A stretch of 59,548 bases of DNA from an uncultured Christensenella sp. (GCA_910578195.1 CAJTOY010000007.1:1-59548), one strand, 5' to 3'. Positions 50,597-58,617 are shown, numbered from the stretch's first letter. Numbers and translations: made by a program. The notes: a model not told the origin generated them from the letters alone.

Positions 50597-51040
50597 ATGT
50601 TCAGAAAAATTTGCGCAAACGACAAGGAAATTTACTTTGAAATGTCGAGAGAGTTTTACTCTTCGGGCGCGGCGTTGAAGCCTATCGGAGACGATAAACG
50701 CGAACGCGTCTGGGAAGCTTTGTCGCAAGGCGACGGAGTCTTAGGATACATTATCGAGGCGGACGGCGAAACCGCGGGCTATGCCTTAACCGTGCCGTAT
50801 TTTTCGCAAGAAGCGGGCGGCAAAATTTTGTGGGTGGACGAGCTGTTCGTTCTGCCTAAGTTCAGAGGGCGGGGAATTGCGAAGGAATTCTTCAAGTTTT
50901 TGGAAGGGCTTTCGGGTTACGCCGCGTTGAGGCTCGAAGCCGAACCCGACAACGTGCGGGCGATTAAGCTATATAAAAGTCTGGGCTTCAAGCCCCTCCC
51001 CTATTTACAAATGATTAAAACAAGCGAGGATAATAAATGA
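50597..51040 (+). CDS. GNAT N-acetyltransferase in the SAM-riboswitch operon
   Basis: A 147-residue acetyltransferase with WVDELFVLPKFRGRGIAKEF (motif A, acetyl-CoA loop RGRGIA at about 94-99) and NVRAIKLYKSLGFKPL (motif B). Acceptor unknown. The start is the ATG just after the riboswitch terminator; the longer open frame from 50459 is the riboswitch itself. It overlaps metK by four bases (ATGA), so it is co-expressed with SAM synthesis. Confidence 0.88.
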   Translation: MFRKICANDKEIYFEMSREFYSSGAALKPIGDDKRERVWEALSQGDGVLGYIIEADGETAGYALTVPYFSQEAGGKILWVDELFVLPKFRGRGIAKEFFKFLEGLSGYAALRLEAEPDNVRAIKLYKSLGFKPLPYLQMIKTSEDNK

Positions 51041-52191
51041 AAAAATTCTTTACGAGCGAGAGTGTGACGGAAGGTCACCCCGACAAACTTTGCGACAAAA
51101 TTTCGGACTCGATAGTCGACGCGATTTTAAGCGAGGACTGCAACGCGCGCTGCGCCGTCGAGTGCTGCGCCGCGTTTGACAGACTTATGATAATGGGCGA
51201 AGTTACGACCACCGCCGCGGTGGATTACGAAGCCATCGCCAGAAAAACGATAAAGGATATCGGCTACACGTTCGGCACTTTTTCTTACGATAAATGCAAT
51301 ATTACGGTTGCTGTGCACCGCCAAAGCCCCGATATCGCCATGGGCGTGGACAGCTCGATGGAAAACAAATCGGGCGGCGGCGAAGAGGATTTGATTGGCG
51401 CGGGCGACCAGGGAATGATGTTCGGCTACGCTTGCAGAGAGACCGAGGAGCTTATGCCTTTGCCCATATCGCTTGCGCATAAGCTTGCGGCAAGACTTTC
51501 CGAAGTCAGAAAGGACGGCACCCTCCCCTATCTTCGCCCAGACGGCAAAACGCAGATTACAGTCGAGTACGAAGGGAAAATCCCCGTGCGCGTCGACACG
51601 GTTGTAGTGTCCGCCCAGCACAACGAAAAGGTTTCGCAAAGCAAGCTTAAAGAGGATATTTTGAAATACGTTGTAAGCGATATCCCCGCGCAGCTTTTGG
51701 ACGAAAACACCAAATATTTTATCAACCCCACGGGGCGTTTCGAGATAGGCGGACCCGAGGGCGACAGCGGGCTGACGGGCAGAAAGATTATCGTCGACAC
51801 CTACGGCGGAAGATGCGCGCACGGCGGCGGAGCTTTCTCGGGAAAGGACCCCACCAAGGTCGACCGCTCGGCAGCGTATATGGCGAGGTATATCTGTAAA
51901 AACGTGGTTGCGGCGGGGCTTGCAAACGAAATCGAGTTGCAGGTAGCGTATGCCATAGGCGTTTCGCGTCCCGTGTCGGTGTTTGTCGATACGTTCGGAA
52001 CGGGCAAACTTTCGGACGGCGAAATCGCGGATATAATCGTAAAAGAATTTGACCTGCGCCCCTACTCCATTATTAAATGCCTCGGACTGCGCGCGCCCAT
52101 CTACTCGCAGACGGCGGCTTACGGACATTTCGGCAAGGCTTTGCCTTGGGAAAGAGTCGACCGCGCGAATGATTTGAAAAAATATTTATGA
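51037..52191 (+). CDS. metK: S-adenosylmethionine synthetase
   Basis: Makes SAM from methionine and ATP. The 384-residue protein has SVTEGHPDKLCDKISD (about 8-23), GAGDQGMMFGYA (about 122-133), the phosphate-loop region GGAFSGKDPTKVDRSAAY and FINPTGRFEIGGPEGDSGLTGRK (as a pattern). Feedback through the SAM-I riboswitch upstream is the expected control. It overlaps both neighbours by four bases. Confidence 0.98.
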   Translation: MKKFFTSESVTEGHPDKLCDKISDSIVDAILSEDCNARCAVECCAAFDRLMIMGEVTTTAAVDYEAIARKTIKDIGYTFGTFSYDKCNITVAVHRQSPDIAMGVDSSMENKSGGGEEDLIGAGDQGMMFGYACRETEELMPLPISLAHKLAARLSEVRKDGTLPYLRPDGKTQITVEYEGKIPVRVDTVVVSAQHNEKVSQSKLKEDILKYVVSDIPAQLLDENTKYFINPTGRFEIGGPEGDSGLTGRKIIVDTYGGRCAHGGGAFSGKDPTKVDRSAAYMARYICKNVVAAGLANEIELQVAYAIGVSRPVSVFVDTFGTGKLSDGEIADIIVKEFDLRPYSIIKCLGLRAPIYSQTAAYGHFGKALPWERVDRANDLKKYL

Positions 52192-52898
52192 AGCGCATCG
52201 GCAGATTTTTAAGCGAAGCACTGTTCCCCTCTTCCTTTACTTGCGACATTTGCGGCGTCGAGACGTTCGGCGGCAATCTTTGCTTCTCTTGCTTAAAGAA
52301 AGTAATATATAACTGCGCGCCGAATTGCCCGATTTGCGGCAGAAAAAACGTAATAAGCGAAATATGCATGGAATGTAAGGCGAACGCGCCCAAATTTAAA
52401 AAGGCGGTTTCCGCACTTATTTACGAGAACGGTTCCGCCGTGCTTATCGCCAAATTCAAAAACGGGCACCCGTATTTGAAAGATTATTTTGCGGAGCTTC
52501 TCGTCGAAAAGCTCGCTATGATGCCCGAGCCGGACTGTATAGTCTACGTTCCCATGACGAAAAGGGCGGTCAGAAAAAGGGAATACAATCAAGCCGAGCT
52601 GCTCGCAAAAAGCATTTCCAAAAGAATTGACTTGCCCGTTATCAAAAACTGCGTGCTTAAAATCAAGGAAACCGCCGAGCAAAAGTCGCTTTCGCGAAAG
52701 GAGCGCGTTAAAAATCTGAAAGGCTGCTTCAAGGTCGAAAAAGCAAGTGAAATCAAAGGCAAAAAGGTTTTGCTTATCGACGACGTTTTAACTACGGGCG
52801 CAACCGCCGAAGCTATAACCGAAAAATTGCTTAAAGCGGGCGCGGACAGCGTTTATCTTGCGACCGTTGCGTCCGTCGAATATAAGCTAAAAGGATAA
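52188..52898 (+). CDS. comF: ComF-family phosphoribosyltransferase-like protein
   Basis: A 236-residue protein with an N-terminal zinc-finger region (CDIC..CFSC, CPIC, CMEC, about 18-65) and a PRT fold with VLLIDDVLTTGATAEA (PRPP loop, about 191-206) and MTKRAVRKREYNQAELLA. ComF acts in DNA uptake in competent bacteria, but homologues are also widespread outside competence operons. Here it is the third gene of the SAM-riboswitch unit, an uncommon context. Confidence 0.92.
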   Translation: MKRIGRFLSEALFPSSFTCDICGVETFGGNLCFSCLKKVIYNCAPNCPICGRKNVISEICMECKANAPKFKKAVSALIYENGSAVLIAKFKNGHPYLKDYFAELLVEKLAMMPEPDCIVYVPMTKRAVRKREYNQAELLAKSISKRIDLPVIKNCVLKIKETAEQKSLSRKERVKNLKGCFKVEKASEIKGKKVLLIDDVLTTGATAEAITEKLLKAGADSVYLATVASVEYKLKG

Positions 52899-52906
52899 AA
52901 ATTTAT

Positions 52907-52935
52907 TTGACAACTCCTCTGCCTTTTGTTAAAAT
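52907..52935 (+). promoter_or_regulatory. Sigma-A promoter of tRNA-Ser
   Basis: TTGACA, 17-base spacer, TAAAAT; predicted start about seven bases before the mature tRNA. Confidence 0.85.
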
Positions 52936-52948
52936 GTAGAGGTTATTC

Positions 52949-53036
<88 letters not shown>

Positions 53037-53040
53037 ATCG

Positions 53041-53088
53041 AAACCTAAAACGAACCACTGTTTGAGTGAATTGTTTTAGGTTTTTTCT
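53041..53088 (+). terminator. Terminator of tRNA-Ser
   Basis: AAACCTAAAAC (53041-53051) pairs with GTTTTAGGTTT (53073-53083), enclosing a small CACT/AGTG stem, and is followed by a T run. Parts of it recur at 53698-53710. Confidence 0.75.
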
Positions 53089-53160
53089 TTTGCCTTTTTT
53101 CTATGGAATTGCACTGTATAAAGCCTAAAATGCCATAATCTAATTTATGTCGTGATATTG

Positions 53161-53189
53161 TTGAAAATACCGTACGTTTGCGGTATAAT
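53161..53189 (+). promoter_or_regulatory. Sigma-A promoter of the deaminase gene
   Basis: TTGAAA, 17-base spacer, TATAAT; leader of about 45 bases with AAAGGCGG. Confidence 0.85.
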
Positions 53190-53242
53190 GTTTTTAATAA
53201 AGCGATAAACGGTAAGTCATCGATAAAAGGCGGAATTTCGTT

Positions 53243-53677
53243 ATGCGAGACGTAAAGATTGAAAATAAAATGTACAAAATTGCGAAGGATTTTATAGAGA
53301 AACGTTATCCTGCCGGTTGGGGCGGCGCAGCAGTTATTCATACCGAACAAGGGCATTATTTTACAAGTGTAAGTATAGAAACCGCAAACGCATCGGCTGT
53401 ATTGTGTATTGAAACGGGCGCAATTTTAGAAGCACACAAATACAATGAAAAAGTAACGCACTGTTTGTGTTTAATTAGAAAAAATGAAAAGTCGCCGTTT
53501 AATATTTTGACCCCTTGCGGAATTTGTCAAGAACGGTTGAGCTTTTGGGGAAAAGACGTGCAAGTGGCAGTTACTACGAAAAACAATTCTTTGAAATTTG
53601 TACCCTTGGGTGAATTACAGCCCTATCATTGGACAAATGCGTATTCTGCCGACGAAATGGAGCATTTTGAAGACTAA
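53243..53677 (+). CDS. Cytidine deaminase-like protein
   Basis: A 144-residue protein of the cytidine deaminase fold. The zinc site is readable as Cys55-Ile-Glu57 (CIETGAI, matching the C/H-A-E motif) and PCGICQE (91-97, Cys92 and Cys95). It lacks the usual N-terminal AYAPYS segment and resembles short cytidine or blasticidin-S deaminase relatives. It has its own promoter, is more A+T-rich than neighbours, and is bounded by short repeats next to tRNA-Ser, suggesting acquisition. Confidence 0.82.
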   Translation: MRDVKIENKMYKIAKDFIEKRYPAGWGGAAVIHTEQGHYFTSVSIETANASAVLCIETGAILEAHKYNEKVTHCLCLIRKNEKSPFNILTPCGICQERLSFWGKDVQVAVTTKNNSLKFVPLGELQPYHWTNAYSADEMEHFED

Positions 53678-53697
53678 TTTTCAATTTGCATAGAAAA

Positions 53698-53710
53698 TTC
53701 GTTTTAGGTT
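53698..53710. repeat. 13-base copy of the tRNA-Ser downstream sequence
   Basis: TTCGTTTTAGGTT is the exact inverse of AACCTAAAACGAA at 53042-53054. Its GTTTTAGGTT part is also a direct copy of 53073-53082. Eight bases after it, CTCCGCCAA (53718-53726) repeats the last bases of tRNA-Ser (53029-53037). Confidence 0.6.
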
Positions 53711-53722
53711 ACCACCGCTCCG

Positions 53723-53763
53723 CCAAATTGCGGGGCGTACTTTCAGTACGCCCCGCAATTTGG
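53723..53763. repeat. Perfect 19-base hairpin in the gap after the deaminase gene
   Basis: CCAAATTGCGGGGCGTACT, loop TTC, and its exact complement. No T tract follows, so it is not a clear terminator. CGCCCCGCAAT recurs at 53890-53900. The 413-base gap 53678-54090 holds only this hairpin, G+C-rich short repeats and an AraC-like remnant. Confidence 0.8.
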
Positions 53764-53903
53764 TAGAGGGAATGAAGAAACCCCGCGGTTCGTGCGAGCG
53801 AAGCGACGCTCTCGCCGCAGGCGAGAATCCCTCTCGCGTTGGAGAAGTTCCTGCGACAACGCGCTTGTGTGTTTAATCTTTTACCACTACGCCCCGCAAT
53901 GCG

Positions 53904-54044
53904 GCGCATTTGTCGGAAAACATAACTCTTGACGACTTGGCAAAAGTCGCTCGGCTTTCGCCTTGGTACGCAAGAAGAATATTTATCGCCCACACGGGCT
54001 TAACGCCAATGAAAATTATTGGTTCGTTTTGTTTACAAAATTAA
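53904..54044 (+). pseudogene. Remnant of an AraC-family DNA-binding domain
   Basis: The frame reads HLSENITLDDLAKVARLS then PWYARRIFIAHTGLTPMKII and stops at 54042. This is the helix-turn-helix core of an AraC-type regulator (LDDLAKVARLS..YARRIF...TGLTP). The second helix-turn-helix and the N-terminal domain are missing and no start signal is seen, so it is a fragment. Confidence 0.62.
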
Positions 54045-54060
54045 TATCAAGGTTTAAAAT
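54032..54060 (+). promoter_or_regulatory. Candidate promoter of the small Cys-rich gene
   Basis: TTTACA, 17-base spacer, TAAAAT, about 30 bases before the ATG at 54091. It overlaps the end of the AraC remnant. Confidence 0.62.
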
Positions 54061-54090
54061 TGAAATGTAATTTAATTATGAGGAAGTACT

Positions 54091-54309
54091 ATGAAAAATG
54101 AAAAATACGCTGTATGTGATGAATGTGACAGCGAATTCCTTAAATCGAGTTCTGTAATGGAATCTTTATGCCCGGAGTGCGCAAGTATTATATACGGTTA
54201 TCCGAATTGTAACCATATTTTTAAAAACGGCAGATGCATTCATTGCTATTGGAATGGAAACCGCAGTGATTATATAAAGCATTGTTTGAATAACCGTTGT
54301 GAGGGTTAA
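54091..54309 (+). CDS. Small zinc-ribbon-like hypothetical protein
   Basis: A 72-residue protein with paired cysteines (CDEC, CPEC, CNH, CIHC and a final Cys), suggesting one or two zinc ribbons. No family is recognised. GAGGAAG precedes the ATG and a promoter is present. It is A+T-rich like the deaminase gene and lies in the accessory patch after tRNA-Ser. Confidence 0.65.
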   Translation: MKNEKYAVCDECDSEFLKSSSVMESLCPECASIIYGYPNCNHIFKNGRCIHCYWNGNRSDYIKHCLNNRCEG

Positions 54310-54318
54310 AGTTTAATA

Positions 54319-54831
54319 ATGATAATTTTAATAGGCGGCGCGACCCACACGGGCAAGACCGCGCTTTCTCAAAAATTAATGGAAAGGCACTCCATTCCGT
54401 ACCTTTCCATCGACCATTTAAAGATGGGACTTATACTCAGCGGGCAGACAAATCTGACCGCTTCCGACGACGCCCCTCTTACCCCCTACCTTTGGAGCAT
54501 TATAAAGGAAATTATCAAGACGGCTATCGAAAACAAGCAAAGCCTTATAATCGAGGGCTGTTATATCCCCTTCGACTGGCAAAAGGATTTCGGCGCGGAC
54601 TATCTTTCCGAAATCAAATTTTTCTGCCTTGTAATGAGCCAAAGTTATATCGAAAACAATTTTAACGACATAATCGGGTTTGAAAACGTTATCGAACGGC
54701 GGCTTGAAAAGTGCTGCGTTTCGAAAGCCCGGCTCATAGATGAAAACCTTTACAACCTCGATGAGTGCAAAAAGCGCAACCTGAATTTTATTTTGATTGA
54801 CGAAAACTACAATTTCGAGGTGACGCTTTGA
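54319..54831 (+). CDS. P-loop kinase-like protein
   Basis: A 170-residue protein with Walker A GGATHTGKTA (6-15), SIDHLKMGL, IIEGCYIPFDW and Arg-rich ERRLEKCC. It resembles small 2-phosphoglycerate kinase-like or adenylate kinase-like ATPases; the substrate is unknown. Its stop overlaps the TTG start of the next GNAT gene. Confidence 0.78.
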   Translation: MIILIGGATHTGKTALSQKLMERHSIPYLSIDHLKMGLILSGQTNLTASDDAPLTPYLWSIIKEIIKTAIENKQSLIIEGCYIPFDWQKDFGADYLSEIKFFCLVMSQSYIENNFNDIIGFENVIERRLEKCCVSKARLIDENLYNLDECKKRNLNFILIDENYNFEVTL

Positions 54832-55253
54832 TATTACGGACTTATACCCCCGACGACTTTGAAAGCGTCCGCAAATTGTTTTCGGAAACGATTTTAACGG
54901 TCAATGCCGCCGACTACACTAAAGAACAGCTTGTTGTCTGGGCGGGGCTCGAACCGAGGTTAAACGGTTTAATTTTAATCGCCGAAACCGACGGCGCAAT
55001 AGTCGGCTTCGGCAGTATACTTTCTTCGGGCGTGCTGGATTTACTTTACGTCCATAAAGATTTTCAACGCCGCGGCGTTGCGACGGCGCTTTGCGACGAG
55101 CTTGAAAAGGGCTTCCCCTCCGTCAAGACTTATGCCTCTGTAACAGCTAAGCCCTTTTTCGAACGGCGCGGCTATACCGTCGTCAAAGAACAAGAAGTCG
55201 AGCGTTCGGGCGTTAAATTCAAAAACTACGAAATGCTAATGGTTAGGCACTAA
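54828..55253 (+). CDS. GNAT family N-acetyltransferase
   Basis: A 141-residue GNAT protein of the PhnO/YafP-like kind: LRTYTPDDFESVRKLF at the start, LDLLYVHKDFQRRGVATAL (acetyl-CoA loop QRRGVA at about 84-89) and AKPFFERRGYTVVKEQEV. The start is TTG, seven bases after GAGGTG and overlapping the upstream stop (TTGA). Acceptor unknown. It converges on yunB, overlapping it by 18 bases. Confidence 0.88.
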   Translation: MILRTYTPDDFESVRKLFSETILTVNAADYTKEQLVVWAGLEPRLNGLILIAETDGAIVGFGSILSSGVLDLLYVHKDFQRRGVATALCDELEKGFPSVKTYASVTAKPFFERRGYTVVKEQEVERSGVKFKNYEMLMVRH

Positions 55254-55895
55254 CGCCGAGCCCGAGCCCGCAAGCGAAGCTTGCAGATATGTATCGGGAA
55301 TTTTGCCCGTTATCACGCTTTCGCAAATCAGCACCTCTATCGTCGAGGCGAGGTTGGTCGATTTCGACGGCAGAATTATAGAAATATCCGAAACGATTTC
55401 GAGATACAGTGAGTGCAGCGTCTGGTTTATTCCCGCCTGCAAAAATTTGGTTACGAAACGACATTCTACGTTGCTTATGGGAATTATCTTTATATTTATT
55501 TTCTGACCGAAGCCCGCGAGCGCCTCGATGCCCGTCAGCGCGCCGATGGGCACCATTATCCCCTCCGCGCTCATTTTATTCAGATTTTCTTGCGAGAGAT
55601 ACGCCGTATCTCTCGCAATTCGGTTTATTTTGAGGCTGTCGGTGGTTATCGAGGTCACGTTCCCCGCCTCGTCGCGCTCAATCTGAATTAGGTCCTCGTA
55701 CCGCATTACGTCGTTCAGCGTGTAATAAATGGCGTCGTTGACCGCAACCGTCGTTATCGAGCGTATCGTCGCCTCGCTTATGGAAATAAGCACGCGGGTC
55801 ACGTTGCGCTGAAAATAAATTAGCGTTGCAATCGCAAACAGACATACGAAAACCGCGAGAATTTTAAAGCGTTTGAATTTTCTGTTTTTAGCCAT
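55236..55895 (-). CDS. yunB: Sporulation protein YunB
   Basis: A 219-residue mother-cell sporulation protein. It has an N-terminal transmembrane helix (about 10-27), VNDAIYYTLNDVMRYEDLI, and the MSAEGIMVPIGALTGIEALAGFG and VECRFVTKFLQAGINQTLHSLYLEI segments that mark YunB (as patterns). In Bacillus yunB is under sigma-E. It starts 13 bases after spoVAE, with a palindromic sigma-E-like -10 (CATACAAT) right before the ATG, so it may also have its own promoter. Confidence 0.9.
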   Translation of the reverse strand: MAKNRKFKRFKILAVFVCLFAIATLIYFQRNVTRVLISISEATIRSITTVAVNDAIYYTLNDVMRYEDLIQIERDEAGNVTSITTDSLKINRIARDTAYLSQENLNKMSAEGIMVPIGALTGIEALAGFGQKINIKIIPISNVECRFVTKFLQAGINQTLHSLYLEIVSDISIILPSKSTNLASTIEVLICESVITGKIPDTYLQASLAGSGSALVPNH

Positions 55896-55908
55896 ACAAT
55901 ATTGTATG
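55893..55908 (-). promoter_or_regulatory. Palindromic sigma-E-like -10 at the yunB start
   Basis: CATACAATATTGTATG is a perfect 16-base palindrome. On the minus strand its first half is CATACAAT (55908-55901), the sigma-E -10 consensus; its last three bases are the yunB ATG. No convincing -35 was found. Confidence 0.5.
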
Positions 55909-56292
55909 TCAGTTGCGCTTCGTTCTTGATTTAAAAATCAAAGACATTATAAAAGCGAACACTACGGCGGCGGTTACGCCCGCGCTTGCCGCTGCAAGCG
56001 AGCCCGTCACCGCGTAGAAAAAGCCCTTTTCCGCGCCCTTTATCGCGCCGTTTGCAAGCAGATACCCGAACCCCGAAATGGGCACGGTCGCGCCCGCGCC
56101 CGCGAAGTCGACGAGGGGCTGATATAAGCCTATCGCAGTGAGCACCACTCCCGCGAGCATAAAGTAAACCAAAATTTTGCCCGCCGTCAAGTCGGTGAAA
56201 TTAATAATTATCTGGGCGATCAGGCAAATTCCGCCGCCGACGGCGAACGCCTTTAAAAACGCCAAAAAGATTTCCAACATTTCCTGTCCCAT
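55909..56292 (-). CDS. spoVAE: Stage V sporulation protein AE
   Basis: A 127-residue membrane protein of the SpoVA channel that moves dipicolinic acid. It has three to four helices with VGGGICLIAQIIINFTDL and FAGAGATVPISGFGYLLANG, shared with SpoVAC. The start is ATG 56292, overlapping the spoVAD stop by four bases; a longer frame begins inside spoVAD. Confidence 0.95.
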   Translation of the reverse strand: MGQEMLEIFLAFLKAFAVGGGICLIAQIIINFTDLTAGKILVYFMLAGVVLTAIGLYQPLVDFAGAGATVPISGFGYLLANGAIKGAEKGFFYAVTGSLAAASAGVTAAVVFAFIMSLIFKSRTKRN

Positions 56293-56294
56293 AC

Positions 56295-57290
56295 TCAAAT
56301 CTCCAACTCCACCGCGTGGCTTATGCAAGGTATGCTTTCGCCTTGCCCCGAGGACACCGTAGACAAAAGCGCGCCCGTCGCGGCGAACAGTATGCGCTTA
56401 TACAGCCCCGCCTGCATCTTCGAAAGCACATACGAGTTAAGCACGACCGCGGAACAGCCCGCGCCGCTTCCGCCCTGAAACTCGCTTTCTATTACCTTGT
56501 AAATTATCTCGCCGCAGTCGACATGTCTGTCCGATATATCGTAGCCCTTCTCCCACGTCAAGTCCTTGACGATACGGCTGCCGAGCGCGCCCAAGTCGCC
56601 CGTCAAAATCATATCGTAGTCGTCGGGAGTTTTGCCCGTATCCTTAAAATGCTGCATAATGGTGTCCGCCGCGGCGGGCGCCATTGCCGCGCCCATGTTG
56701 TTTACGTCGGTCACGCCGTAGTCGCATACTCTGCCCATGGTCGCGCTGGTAACTTTAATCCCCTCTTTTCCGCTTGCAACCACGCAGCTTCCCGCGCCCG
56801 TAACCGTCCACTGCGCTTGCGGCGGGCGTGTACAGCCGAGCTCCAACGGGTAACGGTACTGCCTTTCGGCGGAGGCGAAGTGCGAGCCCGTGGCGGCAAC
56901 CGCACGTTTAATATAGCCCGCGTCGGTCAACGCGGCGGCTAAAAGTATGCTTTCGCTCATAGTCGAGCACGCATTGTAAACGCCCAGAAACGGGAAACTG
57001 TAACGCCTTGCGGCGAAGCTTGCCGAAATTATCTGGTTTAAAAGGTCGCCCGACAAAAGCACGTCTATGTCGGTTTCGTTAAAGCCCCCCTTCTCTATCG
57101 CGAGCGAGATGGAGTTTACCAGCATTTTGCGCTCCGCCTTTTCGTAGGTGGTTTCACCGTACATGTCGTCGTCGAGGGTCACGTCCGCAAAGCCGCCGAT
57201 TATCCCCTCTTTTTCCTTACTGCCGCAAATCGCCGCATACGAAACTATGCGGGGGGAATTTTTAAAAAATATCGTATTGCCTTTCTTCAT
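56295..57290 (-). CDS. spoVAD: Stage V sporulation protein AD
   Basis: A 331-residue soluble SpoVA protein with a thiolase-like fold that binds dipicolinic acid. Typical segments: GSKEKEGIIGGFAD, GVYNACSTMSESILLAA, ATGSHFASAERQYRYPLELG (20 residues) and GGSGAGCSAVVLNS. No catalytic role is expected. It shares a base with the spoVAC stop region and overlaps spoVAE. Confidence 0.96.
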   Translation of the reverse strand: MKKGNTIFFKNSPRIVSYAAICGSKEKEGIIGGFADVTLDDDMYGETTYEKAERKMLVNSISLAIEKGGFNETDIDVLLSGDLLNQIISASFAARRYSFPFLGVYNACSTMSESILLAAALTDAGYIKRAVAATGSHFASAERQYRYPLELGCTRPPQAQWTVTGAGSCVVASGKEGIKVTSATMGRVCDYGVTDVNNMGAAMAPAAADTIMQHFKDTGKTPDDYDMILTGDLGALGSRIVKDLTWEKGYDISDRHVDCGEIIYKVIESEFQGGSGAGCSAVVLNSYVLSKMQAGLYKRILFAATGALLSTVSSGQGESIPCISHAVELEI

Positions 57291-57739
57291 TATATAAAAT
57301 AATATACAAGACCCACGAGAACGCCCGAGAACACGCCGAACACGATTATCGCGCCCGCTACGGTGAACATTTTAGCAGCCATTCCGTAAATCCAGCCCTC
57401 CGTTTTAAATTCTATTGCGGGCGAGGTAACGCTGTTCGCGAAGCCCGTTATAGGCACTATCGAGCCCGCGCCCGCGTATCTGCCTATGCGGTCGTATACG
57501 CCGAAGCCCGTTAAAAGACAGCCCAGAAAAATGAGTATTACCGAAGTGGTGCCCGCAAGCTCGTCCCCCGAAAGCCCCGCGTATTCGAGCATGAACCTTA
57601 TAAACTGACCGATACAGCAGATAAGTCCGCCAACGCCGAACGCCGCGGCGCAGTTTTTGAAATGCTTTGTGGGCGGGTCCTGCGATTTAACGTAGTTTAA
57701 ATAGTTGAGGTTGCTGTTTTCACTTGTCTTGCCGTTCAT
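57290..57739 (-). CDS. spoVAC: Stage V sporulation protein AC
   Basis: A 149-residue membrane protein of the SpoVA channel, with about four helices and FGVGGLICCIGQFIRFML and YAGAGSIVPITGFANSVTSPAIEFKTEGW (as patterns). GGAGGGGAG precedes the ATG. spoVAC-spoVAD-spoVAE is the minimal Clostridial set; spoVAA, spoVAB and spoVAF are absent here. Confidence 0.96.
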   Translation of the reverse strand: MNGKTSENSNLNYLNYVKSQDPPTKHFKNCAAAFGVGGLICCIGQFIRFMLEYAGLSGDELAGTTSVILIFLGCLLTGFGVYDRIGRYAGAGSIVPITGFANSVTSPAIEFKTEGWIYGMAAKMFTVAGAIIVFGVFSGVLVGLVYYFI

Positions 57740-57818
57740 TCTTCTCCCCTCCTGCTTTGACGCCTTTTATAAAGCTTTCGCGCTCGTCACGGCGCGACAA
57801 ATCAAATTCCTTTCTCAT
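57720..57818 (-). CDS. Possible 32-residue peptide between the SDR gene and spoVAC
   Basis: A short frame, MRKEFDLSRRDERESFIKGV and on to NERQDK, starts at an ATG that overlaps the SDR stop as ATGA and ends 20 bases inside spoVAC. It contains the spoVAC Shine-Dalgarno. It is highly charged and matches no known family. It may be a real small protein or merely couple translation of the SDR gene to spoVAC. Confidence 0.35.
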   Translation of the reverse strand: MRKEFDLSRRDERESFIKGVKAGGEKNERQDK

Positions 57819-58612
57819 TGCTTGTACACCCTGTCGTTGAAATACAGCATAAGCTTTTCCGGCATAACGTGCGAAGCTATGCGGTATGCCGAGTTCTTGA
57901 ATCCGCACGCCTTGACCACGGGGGGCTTGTCCGTCAAAATGAGCTTATATATATCCTCCGCGACCTCCGCGGGGGACATACCCTTCTGCTCCATTTCGGA
58001 AAGCGCGACAACCGCCTTGTTCACTGCGGGCGCGTACGCCTTGTTCTCGTCGTCGGTGTAGACCTTGCGTTTGAAGGTAAAGCCCGTCGCCGTGCCGCCC
58101 GGCAAAAAGGCGGTGATGCGGATATTGTAGGGCTTTAACTCGCAATACGCTTCCCTTACCAGCATTTCGAGAGCTGCTTTCGAGGCGGAATAAAATGCGT
58201 CGAACATAATGGGAATATCGCCGCCGAGCGAGCCGACGAGAATTATTCTGCCGCCCTTGGTTTTCATAAACGGTATGACCGCCTGCACGGCTTTAAGCGC
58301 GCCGAAAAAGTTTACGTCGAAGAGATAGCGGTAATCGCTTTCCTTTGCGTATTCTATCGGCGCAGCCATTGAAAAGCCCGCGCAGTATATCAGCGCGTCT
58401 ATGCCGTATTTTTCGCCCGTTTTGGTTATGGCGTCGGTAAACGTACTGCCCGAAACGACGTCCGCGCTGATATTTTTAACCTTGTCGTTTTTACAAGGAT
58501 TGCGGGAGATATTGATAACGTTCCAGCTTCGCGACGACAGCCTTGCGCAGATTTCACAGCCTATGCCCGAACTTCCGCCCACGACTATCGCGGTAGACTT
58601 ATATTTTTCCAT
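57815..58612 (-). CDS. Short-chain dehydrogenase/reductase at the head of the spoVA operon
   Basis: A 265-residue SDR with cofactor motif GGSSGIG (12-18), YCAGF (NNAG equivalent), GSLGG with the catalytic Ser, and YSASKAA (Tyr-x3-Lys). The LPGGTATGF segment resembles SDRs acting on lipids or steroids, but the substrate is unknown. Its downstream overlap with the short frame and spoVAC, and a sigma-G-like promoter upstream, suggest forespore expression. Confidence 0.9.
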   Translation of the reverse strand: MEKYKSTAIVVGGSSGIGCEICARLSSRSWNVINISRNPCKNDKVKNISADVVSGSTFTDAITKTGEKYGIDALIYCAGFSMAAPIEYAKESDYRYLFDVNFFGALKAVQAVIPFMKTKGGRIILVGSLGGDIPIMFDAFYSASKAALEMLVREAYCELKPYNIRITAFLPGGTATGFTFKRKVYTDDENKAYAPAVNKAVVALSEMEQKGMSPAEVAEDIYKLILTDKPPVVKACGFKNSAYRIASHVMPEKLMLYFNDRVYKQ

Positions 58613-58617
58613 ACTCC

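Noticed and set aside
53764..53900. A second, degraded tRNA-Ser after the hairpin
   Set aside because: Some tRNA-like pieces (GAATCCCTCTC) occur but no cloverleaf can be formed.
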